Below, one piece after another: positions 8,154 through 16,811 of a DNA stretch of 64,000 bases (within the stretch, counting starts at the first letter, position 1; each line of letters begins with the position of its first letter). Location of the stretch: positions 62,001 to 126,000 of the forward strand of contig JACKHZ010000008.1 of NCBI GenBank assembly GCA_020638735.1, read 5' to 3'. The stretch comes from Planctomycetota bacterium (lineage in GTDB: Bacteria > Planctomycetota > UBA1135 > UBA2386). The notes beneath the pieces were generated by a model. It searched no databases. It saw nothing but the letters and a program-made list of their open reading frames with translations, and had not been told where the DNA came from. A program made the position numbers and the translations under genes.

Positions 8154-9089
8154 TCAGCCGGGACCGAGGTAGCGCGCCACGTCGCGCGCCGACGCGCGGT
8201 GCCCCAAGCACCCGGCGAGCATGCCGCGCAGCTTGGCGAACGCCGCCCGCGGCCCGGCAGTCAGCGTCAGCGGCCAGCCGAGCACGTCGAACAGCAACCA
8301 CGCCGCCCAGCCGCGCAGGCCGCCCTGCGCGCGCAGGTAGCGCACCTCGTTGCAGGCCATCAGGAACTTGCGCAGCGGCGACCGCCCCCCGCCCGACGAC
8401 ATGCCGGCGAGGTGCTCGACGCGCACCCACGGCAGCCAGACGACGCGCCCGCCGCGGCGGCGCAGCCGTTCGCAGAGGTCGACGTCCTCCCAGTACATGA
8501 AGTACCGATCGTCGAAGAAGCCCACCTCCGCGGCCGCCCTGGTGCGCAGCAGCAGGCACGCGCCGGGCACGAAGCCGACCGCCTCGGGGCCGTGCTCGCG
8601 CGGGCGCGGCGCGCGTCCGTGGCCGCACAGCCGCAGGGCGTTGGGCGCGAACGCGACCTCGCCGCCTTCGGCCCACACCGTTCCGTCCGGGTGCACGACG
8701 GTCGGCCCGATCGCCGCCACGCCGGGGTCGTTGTCGAGCACCTGCACCATCGGCGCGAGGAAGTCGGCGGGCAGCCGCAGGTCGTTGTTGAGCACCAGCG
8801 CGTACGGCACCGCGCGGTCGGCGGCGAGCGCGAGGCCGCGGTTCATGCCGCCGGTGAAGCCGAGGTTGTCGGGCAGCTGCACCAGCTCGACGCGGTGCGG
8901 GTGCGGCGGCAGCGCGGCGAGGCCGGCCTCGAGCGCGCGCACCTCGTCGGCGCCGGAGCCGTTGTCGAGCACCAGCACTTCGAGCGCGACGTCGGGCACC
9001 TGCACGAGGTCGCGCAGGCACTGCAGCGTCAACGCGGCGCCGCGCCAGTTGAGCAGCAGCGCCGCGACCCGGGCGCCCGGCTCAGCCAC
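8154..9089 (-). CDS. Family 2 glycosyltransferase (rhamnosyltransferase-like)
   Basis: This 311-residue GT-A fold enzyme opens with VAALLLNWRGAALTLQCL and has VLDNGSGADE for nucleotide binding. LVLNNDLRLP is the metal-binding DxD-like site, and YFMYWEDVDLCERLRRRG is the acceptor-side ED motif. The family transfers sugars from nucleotide donors to lipid-linked or cell-envelope glycans; sequences of this type are often called rhamnosyltransferases, but the sugar cannot be inferred. A GTG start overlaps the end of the upstream glycosyltransferase by 8 bases, so the two are co-expressed. It is the last gene of the glycan block and converges with the Rho-like gene. Confidence 0.88.
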   Translation of the reverse strand: MAEPGARVAALLLNWRGAALTLQCLRDLVQVPDVALEVLVLDNGSGADEVRALEAGLAALPPHPHRVELVQLPDNLGFTGGMNRGLALAADRAVPYALVLNNDLRLPADFLAPMVQVLDNDPGVAAIGPTVVHPDGTVWAEGGEVAFAPNALRLCGHGRAPRPREHGPEAVGFVPGACLLLRTRAAAEVGFFDDRYFMYWEDVDLCERLRRRGGRVVWLPWVRVEHLAGMSSGGGRSPLRKFLMACNEVRYLRAQGGLRGWAAWLLFDVLGWPLTLTAGPRAAFAKLRGMLAGCLGHRASARDVARYLGPG

Positions 9090-10170
9090 AGAGGCCTCGC
9101 ACGACGCGCCAGTAGACGGCGAAGAAGCGGTCCATCGCGCGCCGCAGCCACGCGCCCGGGCCGCGGTCGGCGAGCCCCGGGTTGAGGGTCATCGGCGCCG
9201 CCACCAGCAGCTCGCGGTCGGGCACGGTGCGGCCGCGCTGCGCCGGCCCGCGCGCCGCGATCGCCTTCGGCAGCAGCTTCAGCAGCTCCCACTTGCCGCG
9301 CAGCCAGTCGCCGAGGTGCCCGCGCTTGACGCCGAACGCCGCGTAGACGACGCCGTAGGCGAGCTGCGCCGGCACCGTCAGCAGCAGCGTGCGCCAGCGC
9401 ATGCAGGTGAACAGCACGTACCAGCGGTTCTTGCTGTGCAGGTAGGTGCGCTTGCCGGGGTACTTCGCCTCGCCGCGCACGCTGAGCCCGACGGTGCCGG
9501 CGAGGTGCGTGCACAGCGCGTCGGGGCAGAGCCGGATGCGGTGGCCGCGCATGCGCACCTTGTACGAGAACTCGTTGTCCTCGTAGAGGATGAACAGGTT
9601 CTCGTCGAAGCCCGACACCGCCTCGTAGACCGCCTTGCGGACCAGGAAGCACAGCGCGATCGCGGCGCCGATCGGGCCGGCCGGGTCGGTGGCCTCGGCG
9701 CGGCGGCGGTACCAGTTGCGCAGCACCAGCGTGCCGAGGAAGTGCAGGTCGCCGCCGTCGTAGTGCACGACGTCCGGGTCGTCGCCGCACAGCGAGCGGG
9801 CCTGCACCATCGCCGTGCCGGGGTCGTCGTCGAGGGTCCGGGTCATCGCCGCCAGCGCGCCAGGGTGCAGCACGACGTCGTTGTCGACGAACAGCAGCAG
9901 CTCCCCCCGCGCCTCACGCGCGCCGACGTTGCGGGCGCCGCACGGGCCCAGGTTGGCACCGGTGTCGATCACCCGGACGGCCGGGTAGTTCGCCGCGACC
10001 AGCTCCCGCGAGCCGTCGTCGGAGTGGTTGTCGACCAACAGCACCTCGTCCGGCGGCGGGTCCTGGGCCAGCAGGGCATCGAGGCAGCGCGGCAGGTAGT
10101 CCCGCCCGTTCCAATTGACGACGATCGCACTGACCAAGAGAGACACCGGCCGCGAGAGGAGCGCGGGCAT
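9082..10170 (-). CDS. Family 2 glycosyltransferase
   Basis: The 362-residue protein has the GT2 core VSAIVVNWNGRDYL, VLLVDNHSDDGS, NLGPCGARNVGA, LLFVDNDVV and FILYEDNEFSYKVRMRG, followed by a C-terminal part with hydrophobic stretches that may contact the membrane. It likely adds a sugar to a surface polysaccharide or lipid carrier. The ATG at 10170 lies inside a TAGCAT box (10169-10174). If that box is a promoter, transcription would begin inside this start, and the GTG at 10146 eight codons later would be the real initiator. The gene is separated from the upstream glycan genes by a terminator and 313 bases, so it begins its own unit. Confidence 0.87.
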   Translation of the reverse strand: MPALLSRPVSLLVSAIVVNWNGRDYLPRCLDALLAQDPPPDEVLLVDNHSDDGSRELVAANYPAVRVIDTGANLGPCGARNVGAREARGELLLFVDNDVVLHPGALAAMTRTLDDDPGTAMVQARSLCGDDPDVVHYDGGDLHFLGTLVLRNWYRRRAEATDPAGPIGAAIALCFLVRKAVYEAVSGFDENLFILYEDNEFSYKVRMRGHRIRLCPDALCTHLAGTVGLSVRGEAKYPGKRTYLHSKNRWYVLFTCMRWRTLLLTVPAQLAYGVVYAAFGVKRGHLGDWLRGKWELLKLLPKAIAARGPAQRGRTVPDRELLVAAPMTLNPGLADRGPGAWLRRAMDRFFAVYWRVVRGLCG

Positions 10171-10483
10171 GCTAGCGATCCCAGCACGCCGAACACAGCA
10201 TCGAGCAGCGCGGCGGCGACGTCAGGTGCCGAAAAATGCGGGCGGCCACTCCCTCGCCAGAAGCGGCCGCCCAAACCCTTGCTCATCTATGTCTTGCACG
10301 CCGTTGCGGGAGGTTGAGTCGCCGCCGCAGCGCACCATGCCGGTCACTCGTTCCAGCAGCCCTAGGGCGCTGGATGTTCCATCGGAGGCCAAGATCGCTG
10401 CAGAAAATCTCTCGGCCAACTCACCAGCCCGGGCGCGATGCGCGGTTCTCACACCCGAACCGCCCGATCGGACGCCCGGTCGT
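10171..10483. other. Intergenic region between two glycan transcription units
   Basis: No gene is supported here. The stretch contains a T-rich terminator (10231-10272) for the upstream glycosyltransferase genes and a TAGCAT promoter-like box at its left end. A 76-codon minus-strand frame at 10222-10452 crosses the terminator and has no recognisable features. Confidence 0.6.
10231..10272 (-). terminator. Intrinsic terminator after the five-gene glycan operon
   Basis: On the minus strand GGGCGGCC and GGCCGCCC form a perfect 8-pair stem with a 17-base loop, followed by GCATTTTT. This is the clearest T-tract terminator seen in the window. It lies about 210 bases past the stop at 10484. Confidence 0.7.
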
Positions 10484-11407
10484 CTACTTCAGCGGCGGCT
10501 CGAAGTCCGGGTGCCGGCAGACCTGGCGGTGCTTCAGGCAGTAGGGCAGGTTCCACAGCGCGGCGATCGTAGCCTTCAGGCAGACCCAGTAGCCCCACTT
10601 GACGCCCTTGATGTTGTCGAACAGGCCGATGGTGCCGACCGCGTCGCCGACCTCACCGCCGTCCTGCTGCTTCTTGCCGCCGAGCCCCTTCTTCAGGAAC
10701 GCGAACGGGAACAGCAGCACCTGGCTCCACGGCAGGTACTTGAAGGCGTAGAGCCAGAAGTTGCGCACGTGGTAGTAGAGGCTCCGTTTGCCGTGGCGCA
10801 TGCCGAACGGCGCCTTGTGGAAGACCTCGACCTCGGGGAACATCTTCACCCGGTAGCCCAGGTTGAGCAGCCGCGTGGTCAGGTCGCGCTCGTTGCCGAA
10901 GATGAAGAAGCGGATGTCGTACCACTTCGCCTTGCGGATCGCCTCGGCGCGCGCCATCGAGCCGCAGCCGCGGAACGTCGCCAGGTAGCGCTCGCGATGC
11001 AGCCGCTCGGAGTTCAGGTACCACTCCGGCATCTCCGGCTCGATGACCTTGGGCGACAGGATCGCCGTGCTCTCCGGTTCGCTGGCGAACTTGGCGAGCA
11101 TCTTCTCGACGAAGCTCGGCTGCAGCACGACGTCGTCGTCCAGGATGCCGACGAAGTCGCCCTTGGCGCTCGAGAAGCCGACGTTGAACGTCTCGCACGC
11201 GCCGTACTGCGAGTGCGGCATGCGGATCAGCTGCACCTCGGGGAACTCGGCGATCACCATCTCCGGCGTGCCGTCGCTCGAGTCGTTGTCGACGACGATC
11301 ACCTGGTCGGCGGGCACGGTCTGCTGGCGGATCGCGGCGAGGTTCTCGCGCAGGTCCTGCTGGCGGTTCCAGACCGAGATGACGAGGCTGACGGTCGGCT
11401 TGCTCAA
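10484..11407 (-). CDS. Family 2 glycosyltransferase
   Basis: The 307-residue protein starts TVSLVISVWNRQQDL and contains VIVVDNDSSDGTPE, GACETFNVGFSSAKG, the DDD motif in VGILDDDVVLQ, and FFIFGNERDLTTRLLNLG. These define a GT-A inverting glycosyltransferase of the dTDP-rhamnosyl/galactofuranosyl-transferase type. The start is a TTG overlapping the upstream PIG-L stop as TTGA, the same arrangement as tatC-cinA. It brings the first beta strand to residues 4-10 as in the family. It is the last gene of the operon running from 15531. The C-terminal 90 residues are rich in aromatic and basic residues and may sit on the membrane. Confidence 0.88.
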   Translation of the reverse strand: MSKPTVSLVISVWNRQQDLRENLAAIRQQTVPADQVIVVDNDSSDGTPEMVIAEFPEVQLIRMPHSQYGACETFNVGFSSAKGDFVGILDDDVVLQPSFVEKMLAKFASEPESTAILSPKVIEPEMPEWYLNSERLHRERYLATFRGCGSMARAEAIRKAKWYDIRFFIFGNERDLTTRLLNLGYRVKMFPEVEVFHKAPFGMRHGKRSLYYHVRNFWLYAFKYLPWSQVLLFPFAFLKKGLGGKKQQDGGEVGDAVGTIGLFDNIKGVKWGYWVCLKATIAALWNLPYCLKHRQVCRHPDFEPPLK

Positions 11408-12156
11408 AGCCCACCCTCGAGACTCGGGTCGCGCTGCATGAAGCGGTGCAGCCGATCGTGGGCCGCGTGCAGCGCCGGCAGCTCGTGCGGCTTGACGTCG
11501 ACGAACATCTCGCCGTACAGCACGCCCGGGATGTCGAGGTTGACGGTCGCGGCGCGGCAGCGGTGCTCGCTCATGCCGGGCAGGTCGATGTAGGCGTTCT
11601 GGCTGACGTAGGCCTTCAGCGCCTCGTAGTTCTTCGCGTAGGTGTCGGTGGTGTCGAACAGCGTGCCGCCGGCGGGCACGAAGTTGACGCCGTAGAGCAG
11701 GCACCGGCAATCGGCCGGCAGCGCGGCGAACGCGTCGGCGGTGGCCTTGGCGACCGCGCGGTGGTCGCGGTGCGCTTCGCCGGTGTGGAACGAATAGAGC
11801 GTCTTCGGCTGCACCTCGCGCATCACCTGCTCGACGCGCTGCGTCAGCCCGGCGAGGTGCTCCGGCAGGTTGCCGTCGGGCAGGTCCCAGTGCAGCGCCG
11901 GTTCGATGCCGAGCCGCCGCAGCGCCTCGATGCCCTCCTGCCGACGCACGTCGCGGATGTCGCCGACCTCGCGCCTGGCCGGATCCCCCTGCGCGCCGTC
12001 GGTGGCGTGCACGACGACGATGCGGTGCCCCTGGCGCGCGTGCCACGCCAGCATGCCGCCGCAGCCGATCACCTCGTCGTCGGGGTGAGCGGCGAGCACC
12101 AGCACCGGACCGGTGAGCTGGTCCCTGGGCAACAGAGGGGAGAAGAGGTGGTTCAT
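11404..12156 (-). CDS. PIG-L/LmbE-family N-acetylsugar deacetylase
   Basis: The 250-residue protein carries the zinc motif VLAAHPDDEVIGCGG (about residues 21-35) and the second metal region FHTGEAHRDHRAVAKAT. Family members remove the acetyl group from N-acetylglucosamine conjugates such as GlcNAc-PI, GlcNAc-inositol (MshB) or GlcNAc-malate (BshB). Here it overlaps a GT4 glycosyltransferase by ATGA and a GT2 by TTGA. That arrangement suits either deacetylation of an amino-sugar in a surface glycan or, less likely, thiol cofactor synthesis (GT4 plus deacetylase is also the bacillithiol and mycothiol gene pair). No cysteine ligase is nearby, so the glycan role is preferred. Confidence 0.9.
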   Translation of the reverse strand: MNHLFSPLLPRDQLTGPVLVLAAHPDDEVIGCGGMLAWHARQGHRIVVVHATDGAQGDPARREVGDIRDVRRQEGIEALRRLGIEPALHWDLPDGNLPEHLAGLTQRVEQVMREVQPKTLYSFHTGEAHRDHRAVAKATADAFAALPADCRCLLYGVNFVPAGGTLFDTTDTYAKNYEALKAYVSQNAYIDLPGMSEHRCRAATVNLDIPGVLYGEMFVDVKPHELPALHAAHDRLHRFMQRDPSLEGGL

Positions 12157-13385
12157 GCGGGCTGGACGAGCGAGCGGTAGAGGTCGAGGTGACGGCGCGC
12201 CGAGGCGGCGATGGTCGGCAGCTGCGCCGGGATCGCCGCGCGCTGCGCGGCGAGGCCGTCGGCAGAACCTACCACCTCGCGCAGTGCGTTCGCCAACGCC
12301 GTGAGCGGCGTCGCGCGAACGCCCGGTGTCGCCGCGCGTTCGGCGAACGCGCCGCGATCCGAGCACAGCACCGGCACGCCGTGGCCGAGCGCTTCGTCGA
12401 TGACCAGCCCATAGGTCTCCTCGCACTGCGACGGGAACACCGCGAGGTGCAGGTCGCGCGCCGGGTGGCGGTCTTGGGCGGTGAACGGGCCGCGCACCAC
12501 CAGCGACAACCCGGCGGCGGCGGCGCGGGCGCGCAGCGCGCCTTCGAACGCCGCGTCGTAGAAGCGCCCGGTCAGGTGCAGCTCTAGGTCGACGACGCCG
12601 ACCAGCGCGCAGCAGGCCTCCACCAGCTCGGCGACGCCCTTCTCCGGCACCAGACCGCCGAACGTGCCGACGCGCAGCCGTTCGCCGGGCAGCGGCGGCG
12701 CGGCGCGGTGCGCGGCGGGAACAGCGCGCAGCAGACCGTGCGGCACCACCTCGATCGGCCGTTCGAGCGGCAGGCAGCGGCGCACGGTGTCGGCGGCGGC
12801 GCGGCTCGGCGCGGTGCAGGCGGCGACGCCCTCGAGTTCCAGCCGCGCCAGCCGGAAGCGCTCGTCGAGGCCGCGCGACACGAACGCCGCGTCGGTCGAG
12901 ACCAGCGCGTCCAGCACGCAGGTGGTGCACGCCGTGTGGTCGACGCCGGTCGGACAGGCGACGCCGCCGCGCGGCAACCGGAAGTAGCGCGCGCAGGTGA
13001 TCCACTGGTCGTGGAACGTCGTCACGACCGGCGCGCCGATCGCCTTCGCCAGCGCCGTGACACCGAAGCCGAGGCCGGCGAACGAGTGCACGTGTACGAC
13101 GTCGGGCCGCCAGCCGGCGAGCCGGCCCTCGATCAGCCGCAGCAGCCGCGGCCGCACGAAGCCGTGGCGGTCGTGCTCCTCCGGCTTGCGGAAGAAGCGC
13201 TCGACGACGACGCCGTCGTGCTCGGCGATCTCGCTGGCGGCGCCGTCGTGCGGCACATCGCTGCCGCAGACGACGCGCACCTCGACGCCTTCGGCCTGCA
13301 GCGCCTGCGCCAACGCGACGACGACCTGCTCGGTGCCGCCGTTGGCCTCCGGCGGGTAGTTGGCGGCGACGAACCAGACCTTCAC
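12153..13385 (-). CDS. Family 4 glycosyltransferase
   Basis: The 410-residue protein has the GT-B fold of retaining GT4 enzymes. The N-terminal acceptor half starts KVWFVAANYPPEANGGTEQ and includes VVHVHSFAGLG. The donor half has VGTFGGLVPEKGVAELVEA and the diagnostic E-x7-E in EETYGLVIDE, followed by GHGVPVLCS. A CxxC-rich insert (VACPTGVDHTACTTC, about residues 180-200) is also found in many bacterial GT4 proteins of this type and may bind a metal. The GTG start overlaps the preceding gene by GTGA. Its role is transfer of a sugar from a nucleotide donor during polysaccharide assembly; donor and acceptor are unknown. Confidence 0.9.
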   Translation of the reverse strand: MKVWFVAANYPPEANGGTEQVVVALAQALQAEGVEVRVVCGSDVPHDGAASEIAEHDGVVVERFFRKPEEHDRHGFVRPRLLRLIEGRLAGWRPDVVHVHSFAGLGFGVTALAKAIGAPVVTTFHDQWITCARYFRLPRGGVACPTGVDHTACTTCVLDALVSTDAAFVSRGLDERFRLARLELEGVAACTAPSRAAADTVRRCLPLERPIEVVPHGLLRAVPAAHRAAPPLPGERLRVGTFGGLVPEKGVAELVEACCALVGVVDLELHLTGRFYDAAFEGALRARAAAAGLSLVVRGPFTAQDRHPARDLHLAVFPSQCEETYGLVIDEALGHGVPVLCSDRGAFAERAATPGVRATPLTALANALREVVGSADGLAAQRAAIPAQLPTIAASARRHLDLYRSLVQPA

Positions 13386-14305
13386 GACGACCACAGCTCC
13401 CGCTGCGCCTGCCGCAGGTGGTCGCGTTCGGCGTCGCGGCGGCCCTTGTCGCCGCGGTTGCGCCGCCCGATCTTGCGCCACTCCTCCCAGATGCGCAGCC
13501 GCACGCAGAGGCGCACCCAGAACGCGCCGAGCGCGCCGTAGTGCTTGCGGTAGTAGCTGAGCCGGTTCTTGTGCCAGATGACGAGCATCTTGGCGAAGTT
13601 CCTGGTGCTGGCGCCGCGGTGGTGCATGACCTCCGCCTCGGCCAGGTAGCGGATCTTCTGGCCGCGCTGCCAGATGCGCTTGCAGAGGTCGACGTCGTTG
13701 TAGAACAGCGCCAGCTGCTCGTCGAAGCCGCCGAGCTCGCGCCAGTCCGCGGTGCGCAGCATGCAGCACGCGCCGGGCGGCTGGTCGACGTCGCGCGACG
13801 TCAGGTGGTCGAAGTCGCGCATCAGGTAGCGGTCGACGATGCCGCGACCGGGCCAGAAGGTGCCCCACCACGAGTCGTAGCACAGCGCCGTCAGCAGCGT
13901 CGGGAAGCGCTGGCAGGCGTGCTGCACCGAGCCGTCCGGGTCGCTGAGCCGCGGCGCCACCGCGCCATGGTCGGGGTGTTCGCGCAGGAAGTCGACCAGC
14001 GCGTCGAGCGCGCCCGGTCGCACCTCGGTGTCGCTGTTGAGCGTGACGACGAACTCGCCCTTCGCGACCGCGGCGCCCTGGTTGTTGCCGCCGGCGTAGA
14101 GGCGGTTGTCCGGGTTGCGCAGCAGCACCACCTGCGGATGGCGCTGCGCGATCGCGTCGGCCGAGCCGTCGTGGCTGCCGTTGTCGACGACGATCACCTC
14201 GCGCGCGTGCTTCGGCTGCTCGCCGAACAAGGCGCCGAGGCAGGCCAGCGTCAGGTCCTTCGTGTTCCAGCTGAGCACGACGACCGACAGCACCGGCGTG
14301 CTCAC
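13382..14305 (-). CDS. Family 2 glycosyltransferase
   Basis: The 307-residue enzyme begins STPVLSVVVLSWNTKDLTL and has VIVVDNGSHDGSAD, NRLYAGGNNQGA, FVVTLNSDTEVRPGAL and LALFYNDVDLCKRIWQRG. It belongs to the rhamnosyltransferase-like GT2 clade. The N-rich Y-A-G-G-N-N-Q motif is the usual nucleotide-contact loop. GTG start with a GTGA overlap to the upstream GT2, and its own stop overlaps the GT4 start by GTGA, so translation of this run of genes is chained. The last 60 residues are strongly basic, consistent with membrane-surface association. Confidence 0.9.
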   Translation of the reverse strand: MSTPVLSVVVLSWNTKDLTLACLGALFGEQPKHAREVIVVDNGSHDGSADAIAQRHPQVVLLRNPDNRLYAGGNNQGAAVAKGEFVVTLNSDTEVRPGALDALVDFLREHPDHGAVAPRLSDPDGSVQHACQRFPTLLTALCYDSWWGTFWPGRGIVDRYLMRDFDHLTSRDVDQPPGACCMLRTADWRELGGFDEQLALFYNDVDLCKRIWQRGQKIRYLAEAEVMHHRGASTRNFAKMLVIWHKNRLSYYRKHYGALGAFWVRLCVRLRIWEEWRKIGRRNRGDKGRRDAERDHLRQAQRELWSS

Positions 14306-15531
14306 GGCGCCGCTCCCGCCTCCACCACCGGCCGCACCGAGTGGCCGAGGTGGCGCTGGCAGTAGTAGCGCCACGTGCCGAGGTGCTCGGGCTCGCCGCC
14401 GCTGAGGTCGTAGACCTGGAAGTAGTAGTTGGCGTTGACGAACACCGCGAACGACTCGTCGCTCGGCGTCCAGGCGTCGCCGCTGCCGAAGCAGCCCGCC
14501 GCGAGGAAGAAGCGCATGTCCATCGACAGCAGCACGACGTAGCGTTCGCAGCGCCGCGGCAGCTGCAGCACCGGCTTCTGGTCGGTCTCGCCGAGGTCGG
14601 TGTAGGGCGGCTCCGGCGGCACGCGGCGCCACTTCTCGAAGCGCGGGTTGGTGGCGAGCCAGTGGCACGCCTTCATCGTCAGGCGGCCGAGCCAGCCGTA
14701 CCACTTGTCGTAGTAGCGCTCCTTGCTGACCTTGTTGCGCGCCCACATCGTCTCGAGGTCGCTCATGCCCGAGCGGTTGACGAAGTGCACGAGGCGCGCG
14801 TCGGGCACCTGGGTGATGGTGCGGCCGCTGCGCAGGATGCTGATCGACAGGTCGGCGTCCTCGTAGTAGAGCGGGTAGCGCTCGTCGAAGCGGCCGATCG
14901 ACTCGAAGTAGGCGCGCTCGACGAGGAACAGGCAGCCGGACATCATCGGCAGCGCCAGCGGCCGTTCGGCCTGCCAGACGGCGAGCCAGCGGCGCAGGAA
15001 CTTCTTCGCGCGGCGGCGGGTGCGGCCCGCCGAGTAGGCGCACAGCACCTCGCCCCACGCGTCGCCGAGCGTCGGCAGCGTGTTGGGCGGCAGGTGCCCG
15101 TGGTAGACCGGGTCCCAGAAGCCCTTCGGCACGACGATGCCGGCCTTCGGATCGTTCTCCAGGTGCCGCTGCAGCGCCGGCAGCAGCCCGGCCGAGAACA
15201 GCACGTCCGGGTTGCTGACCAGGATCCAGCGGCCGCGGCTGTGGGCGAACGCGAGGTTCATGCCCTTGCTGTAGCCGCCGTTCTCGTCGTGGCGGATCAG
15301 CCGACCGGCGGCCGGATCGCCCTGCTGCTCGGCGAACCGCCGCAGCTCACGTTCGACGAGCTCGATCTTCTGCGGCGCCTTCTGCGGCGAGCAGTTGTCG
15401 ACGACGATCACCTCGCACGGCATCGGCGAGCCGTCGGGCCGCGTCGGACCGTGCTGGCGCAGGGTCGCGATCGCCTGCGCACACTCCGCCCAGGAGTTGT
15501 AGTTGACGATCAGGACGGACAGCTCGGCCAT
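14302..15531 (-). CDS. Family 2 glycosyltransferase with C-terminal extension
   Basis: The 409-residue protein leads the five-gene glycan operon. Residues 1-300 are a GT2 domain: LSVLIVNYNSWAEC, VIVVDNCSPQK, NGGYSKGMNLAFAHS, LVSNPDVLFS and YPLYYEDADLSISILRSG. The last ~90 residues, beginning near QLPRRCERYVVLLSMDMRFF, are not part of the usual fold. They look like a small beta-rich module (FAVFVNANYYFQVYDLSG) whose role is unknown. The ATG start is clear, but no Shine-Dalgarno sequence or TANNNT box is obvious immediately upstream. The lipoprotein gene 107 bases upstream on the same strand could be part of the unit. Confidence 0.9.
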   Translation of the reverse strand: MAELSVLIVNYNSWAECAQAIATLRQHGPTRPDGSPMPCEVIVVDNCSPQKAPQKIELVERELRRFAEQQGDPAAGRLIRHDENGGYSKGMNLAFAHSRGRWILVSNPDVLFSAGLLPALQRHLENDPKAGIVVPKGFWDPVYHGHLPPNTLPTLGDAWGEVLCAYSAGRTRRRAKKFLRRWLAVWQAERPLALPMMSGCLFLVERAYFESIGRFDERYPLYYEDADLSISILRSGRTITQVPDARLVHFVNRSGMSDLETMWARNKVSKERYYDKWYGWLGRLTMKACHWLATNPRFEKWRRVPPEPPYTDLGETDQKPVLQLPRRCERYVVLLSMDMRFFLAAGCFGSGDAWTPSDESFAVFVNANYYFQVYDLSGGEPEHLGTWRYYCQRHLGHSVRPVVEAGAAP

Positions 15532-15638
15532 GGCGCAGCACCCGGATCATCGACCCGCGGTTTGCGGCAACGAAAGCACAACGCCGACGCGGTTGCCACC
15601 GGCGTCAACGGTCGATGGCACGGCGGCGTCGGCGGCGG

Positions 15639-16121
15639 TCACCGCGCGTTCCGCCGCGGCTCGGTGAGCACCGACTTGGGCGCCAACCGCCGCTCGAGCA
15701 TCGCGCCGAGGATCATCTCGCCCTCCCGGTCCTGACCGTCGGCGGACCAGTCGTCCTCCTGCGGGGTGGAGTGACGGCTCAGGTCCTTCACCGTCTCCTG
15801 CTCGATGTAGTAGCGGAGCCGCCAGCCGGTCTCGCTCGAGCCCTCGTCGACCTTGATCTCGGCGATCAGCCGGTTGCGCACCGGGTAGTAGGTGCCGCGC
15901 AGCTGCACCTCGCGGCGGCGCCAGCGCGACTGCAGCTCGCCGAGCCCGCGGTCGCTGTGGGCGTTGTCGGGCACGAAGCGCGCCCCCTGCGCGCAGGCCG
16001 TCAGGCCGTCGTAGCAGGCGCCGAGCGTCATCGGCTCGGTTTCGAGTTCGTTCCATTCGCGCACGGTGCCGCAGGCGGCGAGGAACGGGAGGAGCAGCAG
16101 CAGACGGGAGGCGGGCATCAT
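15639..16121 (-). CDS. Small predicted lipoprotein
   Basis: The 160-residue product starts MMPASRLLLLLPFLAACG, a short signal ending in the lipobox LAAC with Cys17, so it should be lipid-anchored in the envelope. The mature part is mostly charged and beta-like (EVQLRGTYYPVRNRLIAEIKVDEG) with no recognised family. A TATACT hexamer on this strand lies 12 bases before the ATG and overlaps the promoter-like box for gph on the other strand. It lies upstream of the glycan operon in the same direction, so a role in envelope glycan display is possible but is only inferred from position. Confidence 0.8.
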   Translation of the reverse strand: MMPASRLLLLLPFLAACGTVREWNELETEPMTLGACYDGLTACAQGARFVPDNAHSDRGLGELQSRWRRREVQLRGTYYPVRNRLIAEIKVDEGSSETGWRLRYYIEQETVKDLSRHSTPQEDDWSADGQDREGEMILGAMLERRLAPKSVLTEPRRNAR

Positions 16122-16133
16122 GAGCGGCGAGCG

Positions 16134-16141
16134 AGTATATC
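16134..16141. promoter_or_regulatory. Overlapping divergent -10-like boxes
   Basis: AGTATATC contains TATACT on the minus strand (12 bases before the lipoprotein ATG) and TATATC on the plus strand (ending 7 bases before the gph GTG). Polymerase could use only one direction at a time. Confidence 0.45.
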
Positions 16142-16148
16142 GGCACCG

Positions 16149-16811
16149 GTGACACAGCCGGGCGCATTCCTGTTCGACCTCGACGGCACGCTGGCCGACA
16201 CGCTGCCCGACATCGCCGCCAGCACCAACCACGTGCGGCGGGCGCACGGCCTCGAGCCGTGCGACGAAGCGCTGGTCCGACGCATGGTCGGCGACGGCGC
16301 GCGCATGCTGCTGGTCCGCGCGCTGGCCGAGGTGCTGCCGCCCGAGGGTGCCGCCCGCGAGGCGTTCGTCGACGCCGCGTCGGCGACCTACACCGAACAC
16401 CACCTCGTGCAGTGCACGCAGCGCACGCGGCTCTACCCCGGCGTGCTCGAGCACCTGGCCGCGCTGCGCGAACGCGGCCACGCGCTCGCGGTCGTCACCA
16501 ACAAGCCACTGCGCTTCGCCGGGCCGGTTTGCGCCCACCTCGGCATCACGGAGCTGGTCGGGGCGGTGGTCGGCGGCGACTCGGTGCCGCAGAAGAAGCC
16601 GGATCCGGCGCCGCTGCGCTTCGCATTGGAGCAGCTCGGCGTGTCCGCGACCGGCGCGACGATGGTCGGCGACGGCCTGCAGGACCTGCGCGCCGGCCGC
16701 GCGCTCGGGCTCGGCACGATCGGCTGCCTCTACGGCTACGGCGACCCGGACGCGCTGCGCGCCGAACGCGCCGACGGCTATTGGCGCGCGTTCGGCGTGC
16801 CGGCGCGCTGA
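16149..16811 (+). CDS. gph: Phosphoglycolate phosphatase-like HAD hydrolase
   Basis: This 220-residue HAD-superfamily phosphatase has motif I FLFDLDGTLADTLPDI with nucleophile and acid/base Asp residues. Motif II is in VVTNKP, the motif III lysine in KKPDPAPL, and motif IV in MVGDGLQDLRAGRALGL. The helical cap between motifs I and II is typical of Gph, which removes phosphate from 2-phosphoglycolate formed in DNA repair or oxygenation. Related members have other substrates, so the exact substrate is provisional. GTG start; no ATG fits the conserved N-terminus. Its 3' end overlaps the convergent membrane-protein gene by 34 bases. Confidence 0.85.
   Translation: MTQPGAFLFDLDGTLADTLPDIAASTNHVRRAHGLEPCDEALVRRMVGDGARMLLVRALAEVLPPEGAAREAFVDAASATYTEHHLVQCTQRTRLYPGVLEHLAALRERGHALAVVTNKPLRFAGPVCAHLGITELVGAVVGGDSVPQKKPDPAPLRFALEQLGVSATGATMVGDGLQDLRAGRALGLGTIGCLYGYGDPDALRAERADGYWRAFGVPAR

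Noticed and set aside
10222..10452. 76-codon minus-strand frame between glycosyltransferase genes
   Set aside because: It crosses a T-tract terminator, has no recognisable domain and no ribosome site.
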